Part shown: positions 1 through 10,800 of the stretch, piece by piece
How the letters are laid out: each line of letters opens with the position of its first letter
How positions within the stretch are numbered: position 1 is the first letter of the stretch
Source: Salvia splendens
Taxonomy: Eukaryota > Streptophyta > Magnoliopsida > Lamiales > Lamiaceae
Assembly: GCF_004379255.2 (NCBI RefSeq)
Contig: NC_056051.1
Location: 25,909,267-25,973,266, forward strand
Direction: 5' to 3'
DNA length: 64,000 bases
Translations under genes and position numbers: made by a program
Notes under the pieces: generated by a model
What the model saw: only the letters and a program-made list of their open reading frames with translations
The model's database searches: none
What the model was told of the DNA's origin: nothing

Positions 1-1269
1 AAACCTTCCAGTTTTCTCATGTCAGATGTGGACTCGAGAATATTCAATCCAGTACGTAAGTATATATACTATAACCCATTCACTCCACTTCATATATTAA
101 TATCGATATATTCGTTAATTGCAGAAACAAGGCTAGAGTTGATCCAACTGCCGGATGACGAGTTTGACACATTTCCAAGTTTGGAGATCCGTACATACTC
201 CCAGCCTGATGAGGATCCTAGTCATGAAAATGAGAATTTTCATGAGCATCCTTTGATCCTAGTTGGTGATGAGGAAGATGGTCACACTTACAAACTAGTG
301 TGTGATATATGCATACAAACCATTACTATTCCATCTCCATTTTACAGATGCTCTCAACAAACTGGCGGCTGCTCTTTCCTTGCTCATAAAGTTTGTTCAG
401 AGCTTCTCCCCATTATCAAGTTTGTGATTCCAATTGGTTATGGCAGAGATACAATTATGGCAGAACCTTGTCCAAACCAGGCCAAATGGTTCTTCAATTC
501 AATTTTTTTCTGTATGTTCTGCCATCTTCCTTGCAATGCACCTTGCTACTTCTTTTCTGAGATAGTTTTTCGTTTGTATGATATCCCCTGCATGATGGTT
601 AATCTGTCGTGCATGGCTGCTCCAAGCATTATAAAGCACATCTCACACAGTCAACACCTTCTCTTTCGCACCACTGCCTATAGGCGTGCCTCCCCCGTCA
701 GTTGTTGTTCCCGTGGCTGCTTTCTTTATGATGTCTATAAGTGCACTATCTGTGATTTCTGCATTCATATAAGGTGCGCCTTGCTACCAAAAAGGGTTCG
801 TTTTCGTGAATTCGATCAACATCCACTGAACTTGATCACTACCGGTACTAGTAATAGTAGTGGTAGTGATCATGATATATGTGAGGTGTGTGAGGAGGGT
901 ATAGAGTGCAAGTATTGGTTCTACCACTGTGCTAAATGTGACTACTCTTTTCACATAAACTGCATTCCCTCGGTTGGCTATTTGTCCAAAGTCAAGTTTG
1001 GAGGCAAATTTGATATTCCTTGTCACTCTCATACTCTCACACTTAAACGGATGCTTACTTACGGAAGAAATGAGAAGTGTGGGCATTGCCACAAAATCAT
1101 TCCGGGATTGGTAGATCAAGCGGCTTTCTCCTGTTCACAATGCGATTATTGGATTCATTTTTCTTGTGCAAGGGATTCATTCACCTCCTCCCAGGATTGT
1201 ACATCCTTGGTTTTCGAGGAAATCAATGAAGGGGTAATAAGCTTGATGGAGACCGACGAGATTAACTAA
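1..1269 (+). CDS. DC1 (Cys/His-rich C1) domain protein, 5' end cut by window
   Basis: Plant DC1-type protein, probably zinc-binding, with a possible lipid-binding or signalling role by family analogy; precise function unknown. The first exon runs off the left edge: bases 3-51 read TFQFSHVRCG... in a frame that joins, across a 73-base intron at 52-124 (donor gtacgtaag, acceptor ttaattgcag), to the long frame ending with TAA at 1267-1269. The methionine at 19 lies in a different frame of this exon and is probably not the start. Visible zinc-ligand patterns include HEHPL...CDIC...CSFLAHKVC, CTICDFCIHIRC, HPLNL...CEVCEEG...CAKCDYSFHINC and CGHCHKIIPG...CSQCDYWIHFSC. This gives about four complete or partial DC1 units. 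The family is often intronless, so the short intron is mildly unusual. Family assignment is secure; the missing N terminus is off-window. Confidence 0.88.
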   Translation, partial: KPSSFLMSDVDSRIFNPVRKYIYYNPFTPLHILISIYSLIAETRLELIQLPDDEFDTFPSLEIRTYSQPDEDPSHENENFHEHPLILVGDEEDGHTYKLVCDICIQTITIPSPFYRCSQQTGGCSFLAHKVCSELLPIIKFVIPIGYGRDTIMAEPCPNQAKWFFNSIFFCMFCHLPCNAPCYFFSEIVFRLYDIPCMMVNLSCMAAPSIIKHISHSQHLLFRTTAYRRASPVSCCSRGCFLYDVYKCTICDFCIHIRCALLPKRVRFREFDQHPLNLITTGTSNSSGSDHDICEVCEEGIECKYWFYHCAKCDYSFHINCIPSVGYLSKVKFGGKFDIPCHSHTLTLKRMLTYGRNEKCGHCHKIIPGLVDQAAFSCSQCDYWIHFSCARDSFTSSQDCTSLVFEEINEGVISLMETDEIN

Positions 1270-1983
1270 CTGATACCGGCATAGTATCAACAAAGGAGGC
1301 GACGGTTGTAGAGAATCCATAGATAGAACCAAGTGCCGAGGAGGAGCTGCCCTAGGTGATAGAATATTAGAATCAGGGACCGAGGAGGAGCTTGCGTCGA
1401 GTGGACAAGTGTCACCAAGGAAGGAGAAGGAGGAGAAGAGGCAGCGCCATTCTGTAATGTGAATATTCAATCAGAATCAGAATCAGAATCACCTTATTTA
1501 ATTTTGCCTCTTTACTTTATCGCAAGTTTCGTTCTTCCCAAACCCTAGTTTGGGCAAATCCCGGTTGCTCGACGGAGACATTCAGCGAACTGACCACATC
1601 TATCCCCACGATCTTGTTTATGTGTGTTGGTTTTACAAACTTTGATTTGGCTCTCTTTTTTTAGTCTATATTGGGGACAATAATAGAACTTGCTTCGGAT
1701 CGTTCAATTTGAAAAATTATATCTCATATTTAAATATAGAGTATTTAGTTTGGTTCACAAAATTAAATTATAAATAAATAATTAATACTCCATATAATAA
1801 TGAGAAATAGCCCCTATAGTCAGTTACAATACACTTAGATCCGGGACATATCCATTCTTTGACTATCTATTCTCTTTGTTCTGTTTTTTTAGTATATGAG
1901 AACATGTCTAGGACAATCAATATCATTATTCTTATTTTGTTCTCTTTATCATTTTCCAAAAATACATTAAAGCAATTTATGGA
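1270..1983. other. 3' flank of the DC1 gene, no gene seen
   Basis: The first 190 bases after the DC1 stop are Glu-codon rich (gaggaggag repeats) but broken by stops. This could be 3' UTR or a decayed former C-terminal tail. The rest, 1500-1983, is AT-rich with no supportable gene. Confidence 0.5.
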
Positions 1984-1992
1984 AACATATAA

Positions 1993-2234
1993 TACTAAAG
2001 TTTCATTTTGGTCCTTAATATATTGCGATTTTTTTATGTGGGTCCAAAATATTATCTTTTGAATTATTCGGTCTCTCACATTTGAAATCGGATTACATTT
2101 AGTCCGAAATGGACGAAACTGTTAAAATTTAACAGTCAACATGGATTTATCGGATTTTGACCCGATTAATCATTTTTAATTAATTCAAAAATAATAATTA
2201 TTATTATAAATAAAAAAAAAAACTTTTATATTAT
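1993..2234 (+). repeat. left TIR of the Pack-MULE
   Basis: It begins tactaaagtttcatt and matches the reverse complement of 3251-3491 almost base for base. The shared stretch includes the Lys/Asn-poor AT tract near 2180-2234. Confidence 0.85.
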
Positions 2235-2380
2235 AAATTAAAAATAATCCCCTCCCCCTCCAACATCTCCACCGTCTCCTCCGCCCTCCCCGCCTCCCGA
2301 TTCCCCCTCATCGCCCCCACCACCGTCGTCATCGTCTCATCCCTCAGCCTCACCCCCTCCTTACATCATCACCCCCTTCG

Positions 2381-3260
2381 TTGAGAATGCAGCGGCGTCT
2401 TTTCCGATTTCAACCCCACTCATCCCCTCCCCCTTCCTCCCTCACCCAGAAACACCCACATTTCTCTCAAACCAATCCACCGCCTTCGTCCTCGCCTGGG
2501 CCCACTCCCGCCCTCCAAATCCTCATCAACGATGAGAATCAGCAGCAGCTGGAGCAGAATGACCCTTTTACCCCCAAGCCCACCCCCTTCAAGAGACCCC
2601 ATCTCCAGCAACAATTCTTCTGTTCACTCACCAAGACTCCGACTCTCTCCAACGCCCTCCACAGATACGGCGTGGACCCACCTGCAAAATTCAGTCTTTT
2701 CCACAATAGGTCTCAGAAATTCTTGACCCATTTCCACCACCACCTCCGCCACCTGCGCCGCCGTCTCCGCCTCCACCTCCGCCTCCGCAACAATAGCAAT
2801 CCTGAGGCTCCCCACGATTAGGTTGTTCCTTGCCAAGTCCTTGTCGATTAAGATAAATGCCAAGGGCCAGGTGAGCCAGCCTCATTTTCCGGTGCTTTGG
2901 TCAATTGGTTCGAGGCAGAAGGCGGATAAGAAGGTCATTTCCGGGTGTTATGTTCAAGCATACACCAATGGGGATGTCTATGAGGGCGAGTTTCATAAGG
3001 GGAAATGTAGTGGCAGTCGGGTTTATTACTATTACATGAGTGGGAGGTATGAAGGTGATTGGGTTGATGGCAAGTATGATGGCTATGGCGCTGAGACGTG
3101 GGCTCGGGGCAGCCGGTATAGAGGGCAGTACCGGCAAGGCCTTAGGCATGGTTTCGGAGTATATAGAGGGCAGTATCGGGAGGCGGGGGGCGGCGGAGAT
3201 GGTGGAGATGCTGGAGGGGGGAGGAGGTGGGGTGGGGGAGGGGGGGTTTATATAATATAA
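2381..3260 (+). pseudogene. captured MORN-repeat protein fragment inside the Pack-MULE
   Basis: Two frames are needed. Bases 2381-2821 encode a Pro/His/Gln-rich N-terminal region (HSSPPPSSLTQKHPH). Bases 2823-3260 continue in another frame with MORN motifs: YTNGDVYEGEFHKG, YEGDWVDGKYDGYGAETWA and YRGQYRQGLRHGFGVY. MORN repeats usually bind phospholipids or serve as protein scaffolds. The layout (Pro-rich N terminus, then MORN repeats) resembles plant MORN proteins once annotated as SET7/9-like. The frame is broken between the two parts, and the 3' end turns into a Gly-rich run next to the right TIR, so only the 5' part of a parent gene was captured. No intact product is expected, although the element could be transcribed. 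Confidence 0.75.
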
Positions 3261-3491
3261 AAGTTTTATTTATTTATAATAATTATTATTATTTTTGAAT
3301 TAATTAAAAATGATTAATCGGGTCAAAATCCGATAAATCCACGTTGACTGTTAAATTTTAACAGTTCCGTCCATTTCGGACTAAATGTGATCTGATTTCA
3401 AATGTGAGGGACCGAATAATTCAAAAGATAATGTTTTGGACCAAAATAAAAAAAATCACAATATGTTAAGGACCAAAATGAGACTTTAGTC
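3251..3491 (-). repeat. right TIR of the Pack-MULE
   Basis: Reverse complement of the left TIR with a few substitutions. The outer end reads ctttagtc just before the 9-base target duplication. Confidence 0.85.
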
Positions 3492-3500
3492 AACATATAA

Positions 3501-4222
3501 ACAATATGACAATTTTATACAGTTAGAAAATAGTATTTTCTCCGTCCTATAGAAATAGGCCATTTGGGATCGGCACGAGTTTTAATGTGTAATTGATAAA
3601 GTAAGAGAGAATAAGAAAAAGTAGTTGAAATTATGTGATAGATTGTGAGGCACATAAAAGACAAAGGAAAAAGAAGGATAATAAAGTTTTTATAAATTGA
3701 TATGGACTATTTCAATGGGATGAACGAAAAAGAAATATGGCATAGTATACTATTAATGTACTAGAATGCTATCCACCAATAAAAATAGATTGATTTTATT
3801 AAACATACCAAATAAAAAAAGTATATAAAAAAAAGTATTTAAACGACGAATGAGTTAATTAATACTGGTAAAATATAATTTCAGAGTATCTGCAATTTCG
3901 GTCTGTTCGTCAACGTACACTAATCAAGCCCCCTTTTCATTTTTAAATTTGAACTAAAAATAGCAACAAAACTCATAAATTTTCACCAAAACACCAACAA
4001 ACTCACGTGTTTTTTTAAATAAAAACAAAGAATTTCCTCAACAAAGCATTTCTTAATTTGAATTAGAAACCCAATGCTCTCTCTCCTGATTCTCCCTCTC
4101 TCTCAAAGAAATGCTGGAAATCTGCATTTGCATGTAGAAATCTGGAATTAGCGGTTGGAGAATTACGAAAGAGGCTGTTCCTTTATCTTCCGACACTTAC
4201 AATTTTATTTGAATTTGAAAAA
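3501..4222. other. intergenic and EB1 5' UTR; one degenerate MITE
   Basis: About 3538-3750 has a Stowaway-like outline (ctccgtcc near its left end, gggatgaacg near its right end), but the ends are poor. The 5' UTR of the downstream EB1 gene probably starts near 4060-4130, in a CT-rich tract (ctctctcctgattctccctc). Confidence 0.45.
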
Positions 4223-7146
4223 ATGGCAGCAAATATAGGGATTATGGACAGTGCTTACTTCGTCGGGAGAAATGAGATTCTTAGCTGGATCAACGACAGG
4301 CTTCACCTCAATCTCTCTCGTATTGAAGAGGTAAAATGATATATTTTAGCAATGTATATGAAAACCTATTTCATTTTCGGTAGAAATTGTTTATTTCCAT
4401 TGTTTCCGTAGAAAATGATTGCACTCGAATTTTCGTTTTTCATTCAATTTCTGAATTAATTTGGTGCAATTCGTAAATTAGGTCACGAGAAAATGTACAT
4501 TTGGGAGAATTTCTCGTGATTTTTGTTGCCATTTGGTTAATGTACTGTTTTGGGGTTAGGCTGTTGCGCTGTTTGCTCCATCTTAAAATTTTGATTTTGA
4601 AATATGCATACAGTGAGTTTTTTGGGGATTTTGTTCTATTTAAAAGTGCATAGTCCATCAAAGAAACTAAATCATAGTGTGTAGGGAGTATATGCAGGTT
4701 GAATTCGATTTGCTGTAATACACAATATCCTTCTTATCAGCCGTGTGTTTGAAGCAATAATTCCAATTCAGAGACATTTAGCTGTGTGAATTCATCTAAT
4801 AAGCTAACTTTCTATGCAGTTGGTCTTGTCGTGATCTAAAATATAGACTGTGGTACTTTCTAACCATTTAATTGTTGCCTTCGCAAGGGCTTCTATCTGG
4901 ATTGACACTGTTGAATCATGTTACACGCTAAATGAATAAATAAACTTCAACTGCATAGTATACATATCTGGATTCTTGAAACTAGTATTTTGCACGTACC
5001 CCAATCTATGTCAAAGTGTGGCAGTTAGTGGAGTGAACAATTTGAATCAGTATTTTATTCTATGCAACTATGCAAGGTGTGTCTCTCATATAAAAGATCA
5101 GCATTGTATTTATATTATAATCATCCTATTAGTGACAGCTTCGTCTGTTTTTTGTGTTGATTAAAAACTGAAGCTTTTGGTGTAGGCTGTTATGACTGTG
5201 GTTGAAACTTCGTGTACAGCAAATTTTACAGAACCAAAGGAAGAATAACTACTAATTTGGATTATTTATATGTGTACACGTAGAAATAAGTAAATCGGGG
5301 CATAAATATATATTAAAATTATGCCTATTTCTATCATCTTGTGTGTCAGTGAAAGCTAGTTTGTATCTCTTTTCGTTGACTGAAGAGCTATGCTCGGTTG
5401 ATATCGTGCTATATTCTCACTATACGCATTCATCCAGGCTGCATCTGGGGCTGTGCAATGCCAGATGATGGACATGACTCACCCAGGAATCGTTCCCATG
5501 CACAAGGTGATGACTTCATTTTCTTGCTCTTTCTTGTTTTGCTCATGCCTAATCTTAAGGTATTTCTGACATCATTCAGTTGTAGGTGAACTTTGATGGT
5601 AAGACTGAATACGATTTTATCCAGAATTACAAAGTGCTTCAGGATGTTTTTACAAAACTCAAAATTGATAAGGTACTCCTTTGCTTTGTTCATATATTCT
5701 GTTAATTTTTGTTTTATCATATATCTAGCATTACTGCTATGAGAATACTTCTCCCAACTCAATTTCCAACTAATAATAAGCTTCTTTCATATAACCTTTC
5801 TCGTCATGTTTATTGGAGCGTAAAGTCTTTGTATATGGTTTTGTTCTATTACCATAAAGTGCTACCACAATTCCAGCATAAAGTGTATTTCTTAATCCTC
5901 TTTCAAATTATTGCAGCATATTGAGGTCAACAGACTTGTCAAAGCAAGACCATTGGACAACTTGGAGTTCCTACAATGGCTGAAACGCTATTGTGATTCT
6001 GTAAATGGGGGTCTAATGAATGAGTAAGACCTCCTTTAACTGCTGATTTTGAATTTTCCCCAACTGAAATTAGTCACTGAATCACTCATTCCTTTTCTTC
6101 TGTATTGACTTTCCAGGAACTACAATCCCGTAGAGCGCAGAACTAAAGGTGGAAATAGAAGTATCAGGGGTCCACTGAAGAACCAGAAGTCATTACAGAC
6201 AAACAACTCTGTTAACTCGGGCTCATGCGATGAAGATCCAGTGGTTCTTAGAAGAAGTAGAAGTAATATCTCTATTCTTTTTTCCCATTTTCTTTATTAC
6301 TTAAGCTTCCATGCTAATAAATTCTGACCTTCAGGCATTGGCACCAAGAATATGAAGCCAGGGCCCACCTTGTCTGAGTTCCAATCAATGACGAAGGAGG
6401 TATAATGCTGGACTTTTTGCTGTATGTTGTTATCTAGAATGACACTATTGGCCTTATCAGTTTCAATTTGTGTACCTTCTGTTTGCTATCAGTAAGAAAC
6501 ATCAAGAAACGTCTTTATTCAACATTTTTCTGTCAGTCTCATCTGTTCTCGACATAGATATTCTTGCTCCGTACATCTTTTGTGTAATCTGACAATCTTT
6601 AGTTATATTTCTTGGCCATCCATTTTCAATATTACTGCTCTTCATGTTTAACATACGACCTTGTAAATCCAGTTTTATCTCATTGCTTTCTTAAACTTTG
6701 ATGTTTTGCTTTGTTTTGATGAGGTTCCGTAATTTCAGATTACTGATCTCAAAGTTTCAGTCGATCTTCTGGAAAAGGAAAGAGACTTCTACTTCGCCAA
6801 ATTGCGTGATGTAGAAGTGCTTTGTCAGACTCCCGAGTTAGAAAATCTTCCGGTAAGAACTATACTTAGCATACTCACATTTTCTGGAACTGGTACTAAT
6901 GGTGTAACTGCTGCATTAAACGTACTCATGTCCGTAGTCATTTCTGACCTTTCAGTCCGTGTCGTATATGCTTAGGAAACGTAGACCAATACTAAACTCG
7001 TCGGTATATGTATCTTGCAGATGTCTGTGGCGATAAAGAAGATTTTATATGCTGCAGACGAGAACAAGGACGCTCTTGCAGAGGCTCAAGAAATAGTGTC
7101 TGAGTTGATAAATGCTGAGCAAACCGGGTTGTCCGATGATAGCTGA
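4223..7146 (+). CDS. EB1C: EB1-family microtubule plus-end-binding protein (EB1C-like)
   Basis: Tracks growing microtubule plus ends and recruits partners there; plant EB1C acts in the nucleus and in spindle and phragmoplast arrays. Eight exons fit GT-AG rules and keep frame: 4223-4330, 5438-5506, 5586-5672, 5917-6023, 6117-6262, 6335-6399, 6739-6852, 7021-7146, giving 273 residues, the normal size. Residues 1-124 form the calponin-homology domain ([18 protein letters not shown]... [15 protein letters not shown]). Residues 125-194 are a basic Ser/Asn-rich linker. Residues 195-273 are the EB-homology coiled coil ([19 protein letters not shown], then [13 protein letters not shown]). The protein ends in GLSDDS and lacks the EEY/F tail, as EB1C does, but the strongly basic EB1C tail is not obvious. 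The start is the first ATG, followed at once by the conserved N terminus. The EB family call is certain; the C subtype is likely. Confidence 0.95.
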
Positions 7147-7812
7147 ACACTAACTCAAGAGTAGAATCTAAATGTGCCATGGAAGAAAGGATGCCAAATC
7201 TCTTTATTGCATCATTTTAGTTCAGTACATCTGCTGAATTTGGAAAGCATTTGTTGGAAATTTGTGTGGCACTTTGTTTTAAAATTTGTGACAAATTTAT
7301 GGAATCTTGTGGTTTCATATTGAGGTGGTTTATGCCAAACTATTGCTCATTTTTCAATTGTATTGTTAACTATCGACTTTGACCAATTAATTCTGAAATA
7401 TATGATAATCCAAATCTATGAGTTTATATTTTAGTATGACAACTAATTCCTATTTTGAATACTAAAATTGATAGTTTTGGATGATGAAATATTGTTAGTT
7501 TCATTAACCCTTGCATTAAAAAAGGAATGCTCCAAGTGGTAGTATGGTTAATCCAGATCCTAAAGATTTCGGGTTTGAGTTCACCATGATATAGTCTTCA
7601 AAATTTATTTCTATTTATTAAAAAAGAAAAAGTAATTATGCGAAAGTGCAATATTTAGTTTTTAAAGGGTTAAAAAATGTAGTGAAGGAAATTTGCAATT
7701 TGCAGAGTAAAACATTAATTAAAAGATTCAAAATCAATCCGATTCCAAAAGGTCGCAACATCGAGAAATCGATCAATCTAGCTGAGCTTTGAGGTTCAAT
7801 TGAGGAATAGAT
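7147..7812. other. EB1 3' UTR and intergenic; SINE-like fragment
   Basis: Around 7530-7625 the pattern agtggtagtatggttaat (box A-like) followed by cgggtttgagttcacc (box B-like) suggests a tRNA-derived SINE remnant on the plus strand. No gene was found here. Confidence 0.4.
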
Positions 7813-9887
7813 ATGGAGAAATTGATGTTGATAAGATCCTTGAGCCGGTCAATTTTGCGCAGATCTCAAGTGTTTTCATCCGCCGCCGCCGTCGCCGTCG
7901 CCGCCAACCAAAAACTCCGTCACCTCCACTTCTCATCTCCATCGGTCCCCGCCTCTTCTCCAAATCAGGGTATTACTCTATTTATTTGATTTTTTTCTGG
8001 ATTATCTGTGTTCAGACTGAGCTGTAGTTATGCATGCGCAACATTTCTTTGGGTTTTCCTTTTTGTGATACGATTATGGAAAAGAGATGGTATATTCCTG
8101 GAGTTTAGCTATAGGCCGGATTAGTCTCATGTTTGCGTTCTCGGAATTGAAGAGTGAAATTGACGAAATTGTGAATTTTCTAGTCATTGTTTGTAATTTT
8201 GTTTTATAAGAAGCAAACAGAAATAGGAAATGCCTGCAATTTGTTTGCTCCAAAATATGTATATGGAACGAAAGCTTTGTGAGCATTCTGGTTTGATTTT
8301 TTGTACTATGTGTTTTCATTCGATGGTTTATCTCGGCATTAAAAAGAAGAAGTCGAAGGATTCGAGTGTTTCCGTTCCATGCTCATTTCTGTAGAACTTG
8401 ACATTTTTGCCTCTGTTTCATTCTGCAACATTAGATGTGGAGCAATGGAATAATTTCTTCGTATTTGTAAATATTAGTGGATGATGCGCATGCGTATAGT
8501 TTTATGGAACAGGATGTAGGGCAATGAAATTAGGATATTTGTCAGGTATGGCCTGTAAAGTTGCAGATATTATGCATAGATGCATCTCTCTCTAATCAAA
8601 AGGATGCATAGGAAAAAAAATTGATGCATATGTTGTGATTGTACCTACCTACTGCTTAATTAGATCCTGGTAGGATTTATTTTACCTGCATATTTCTTTT
8701 AAGCTGTGTTTTTGTAAGCTGTTTCATGGCTATCTTGACCTGGATGGTGCATGCCACTTATGTGCATTTGGTATTTCTCACCTATAGATTTCCGGCATCC
8801 TTTTGTGCAAAATCTTGGGAGCATTCGCTCTTTCAGTTACGATATTTCCAACTTTCCTGCTATCGAGGACCCACAGATTAAACGTGCCTTTAAAGACTTG
8901 ATGGCTACAAACTGGGATGACCTCTCACCTGCAGTCGTCCATGACGTGAAGAAGGCATTATCCAAGAGTACTGAAGACAAATCTGCCCAGGATGCCCTGA
9001 GAGATGTTTTCCGAGCAGCAGAGGCTGTTGAGGAATTTACAGGGATCATCATGTCTCTGAAAATGGAACTGGATGATGCTATTGGACTTAGTGGCGAGGT
9101 ACTATGAATTATGATGGTTTTGATTCCATAGTGTCTTTCCTGGTTGTATCTGATAATCGGGTTTTTGGCAGAACGTGAGACCACTGCCAGAAGACTATCA
9201 GAAGGCAATTAAGACACTCTTCAGCAGATACACTGAGTATTTGGCTGCGTTTGAGCCGAAAGAGACCTATTTGAAGAAGAAAGTTGAGACAGAGTTGGGA
9301 TCAAAGATGATATACTTGAAAATGAGGTGTGGTGGCCTTGAAGCTGACTGGGGAAAGGTATAATTCCTCTTCATAATTATTGATGCAAAACTTGAGCTCC
9401 CCCCCCAAAAAAAAATAGATGGCATATATTTCGTAATTTATCCAATTAACATTTCACCCCTTAGGGTGTTCTTGATGAGCTTTGTAAACAACCGAATAAC
9501 TTCCAAAATTCAAAGAAAAAAAAAGTAAAAACAAGTTGCTGATAGTGGAGCATACACCCATAAGCTTCTTATCTTTAGGATGTAAAACAACTCTTAAGCC
9601 TGAATGATTAGGTAAATCTAAAATCAGGAGTGAGCCACTTGTGGGAATTGTCACTGCAACCATTCTTGTCAATCAGCTCGAGGTTAAGGATCGTGTTTCT
9701 GATACAAACTATTTGTTTCCAGCAAATATTGTTACTGATCACTAGTATTGGAACCCTGTCACTGCTTAAAAACATGAACTATTCGCCACCTAATGATCTT
9801 ATCCTTGCTTTTTTTCCCATCAAATTGCAGGTTACAGTCCTCGGGACTTCTGGACTCTCTGGTTCTTATGTTGAGCAACGAGCATGA
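7813..9887 (+). CDS. MGP1: mitochondrial ATP synthase 24 kDa subunit (FAd)
   Basis: Plant-specific FAd subunit of mitochondrial F1Fo ATP synthase, known in Arabidopsis as MGP1 and needed for pollen formation. Four exons keep frame: 7813-7969, 8788-9098, 9172-9357, 9831-9887, giving 236 residues. Residues 1-50 are an Arg/Ser-rich mitochondrial presequence (LIRSLSRSILRRSQVF). The mature part shows family signatures: IKRAFKDLMATNWDDL, VFRAAEAVEEFTGI, AFEPKETYLKKKVE, GSKMIYLKMRCGGLEADWGK and the C terminus VTVLGTSGLSGSYVEQRA. The start ATG sits in front of a classic targeting peptide. It is convergent with the HVA22-like remnant downstream. No defects were seen. Confidence 0.94.
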
Positions 9888-10378
9888 ACTTCAGAAGACA
9901 GGTCACAGAATCTCTGCTTTGTGTTTAGATCCAATTTTTAGACAATGGCCATTGGAAAAAAAGTATCTTCTGCCATTTTTTCTGTTTCTAGTAGCATGTA
10001 TGCTGAAACATGTCTTACCATCAAGTTAGTTTAATAAAAATAAAGGCAAACTTCTCTGCTCTCCAATGCTATTTTGATTAATCCGCGTTTGTCTTTAATT
10101 GGATTGTCAGTTTTTTCTAGTTACCCATTTTTCTATGGCTTATTTGTATTTGAAAATAACCATCTTTTATCCATTTGTCTTATAAGTCAAAATATAATAA
10201 TCACTGACAATTTATGCATCTTTTCTGGAGTTGCAATAGTCAAAATAATACTATTGTTTGCATTAACCTTATTGTTTGCCTTGCAATTTATTGTTACAAC
10301 AGCAGAAACCTCAAGATAAACAAACTGTCTGAATTAAACATTAAAATTAAGCACTATCATCCCTGAATCAACCAAATC
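9888..10378. other. 3' UTR and intergenic between convergent genes
   Basis: AT-rich sequence between the FAd stop and the HVA22-like stop on the other strand. No additional gene, RNA or repeat was recognised. Confidence 0.5.
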
Positions 10379-10800
10379 TTAGTACTTGTAGCCATCCTCA
10401 TATTTGTAGTTGTCTTCATACAACGAATGGTTATTGGTGAAATTGTCCATGCTCGGCATCGTCTCTTTCTTACTCTGCAATGAGAAAACCTCTAAAAAAT
10501 GAGCAGCTACGTGTACATTGATGATGTCATTTCTGCTAGTTATGTTTACGTACCCTTTGGATGATCTTCTCGAATGCTTCGGGCCGGTTTTGTCGGATGT
10601 ATCCCTCAGCTGCGGCGACAATGTCGTCAGGCTTGGTGAAGGTGTCCTTCATGTTGGGGACGTACCATATGTTGATTTTCTTCTGGCGTGTGACGATGTA
10701 GGGGCGCACCACGTTGTTGTACACAGATGCGGCTCCATTGAAGTATGGTATGACTAGCCCGCAGGTAAATATCAGCTTCGCATATGCCCAAAAGGGAAGC
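10379..10800 (-). pseudogene. HVA22-like (TB2/DP1/REEP) gene, 5'-truncated
   Basis: HVA22 proteins are ER membrane-shaping proteins of the REEP/Yop1 family, often ABA- or stress-inducible. Two exons are visible on the minus strand: 10554-10800 (acceptor AG at 10801-10802, donor GTACGT) and 10379-10474, separated by a 79-base intron and in frame. The product covers the C-terminal half: PFWAYAKLIFTCGLVIPYF (end of the membrane domain), NGAASVYNNVVRPYI, then INIWYVPN and KPDDIVAAAEGYI, ending YKYEDGYKY. This C-terminal layout is HVA22a-like. The N-terminal exons (the conserved YPLYAS and DDxQWLxYW region) were not found between 10801 and 11900, where MITEs and a SINE-like unit lie. I therefore read this as a truncated remnant; a distant or very short set of 5' exons is a less likely alternative. 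Confidence 0.75.

Larger units (their letters stand above)
1993..3491. mobile_element. Pack-MULE: non-autonomous Mutator-like element with captured MORN gene fragment
   Basis: A 1.5-kb element with long terminal inverted repeats of about 240 bases and a perfect 9-base target duplication, aacatataa, at 1984-1992 and 3492-3500. Long TIRs with a 9-base duplication are the hallmark of Mutator-like elements. The interior, 2250-3250, is much richer in G and C than the flanks and holds a fragment of a MORN-repeat gene. That is the usual pattern of a Pack-MULE, a MULE that has captured host gene pieces. No transposase is present, so movement would need an autonomous relative elsewhere. The two TIRs differ at several scattered positions, so the insertion is not brand new. 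Confidence 0.85.

Noticed and set aside
1177..1470. 97-residue minus-strand frame
   Set aside because: Antisense to the DC1 3' end, with no family motif and no splice support.
2420..2863. Minus-strand Gly/Arg-rich frames across the MORN fragment
   Set aside because: Low-complexity shadows of a Pro-rich GC-rich plus-strand segment.
8074..8319. 81-residue minus-strand frame
   Set aside because: Lies in FAd intron 1; no motif, no codon bias.
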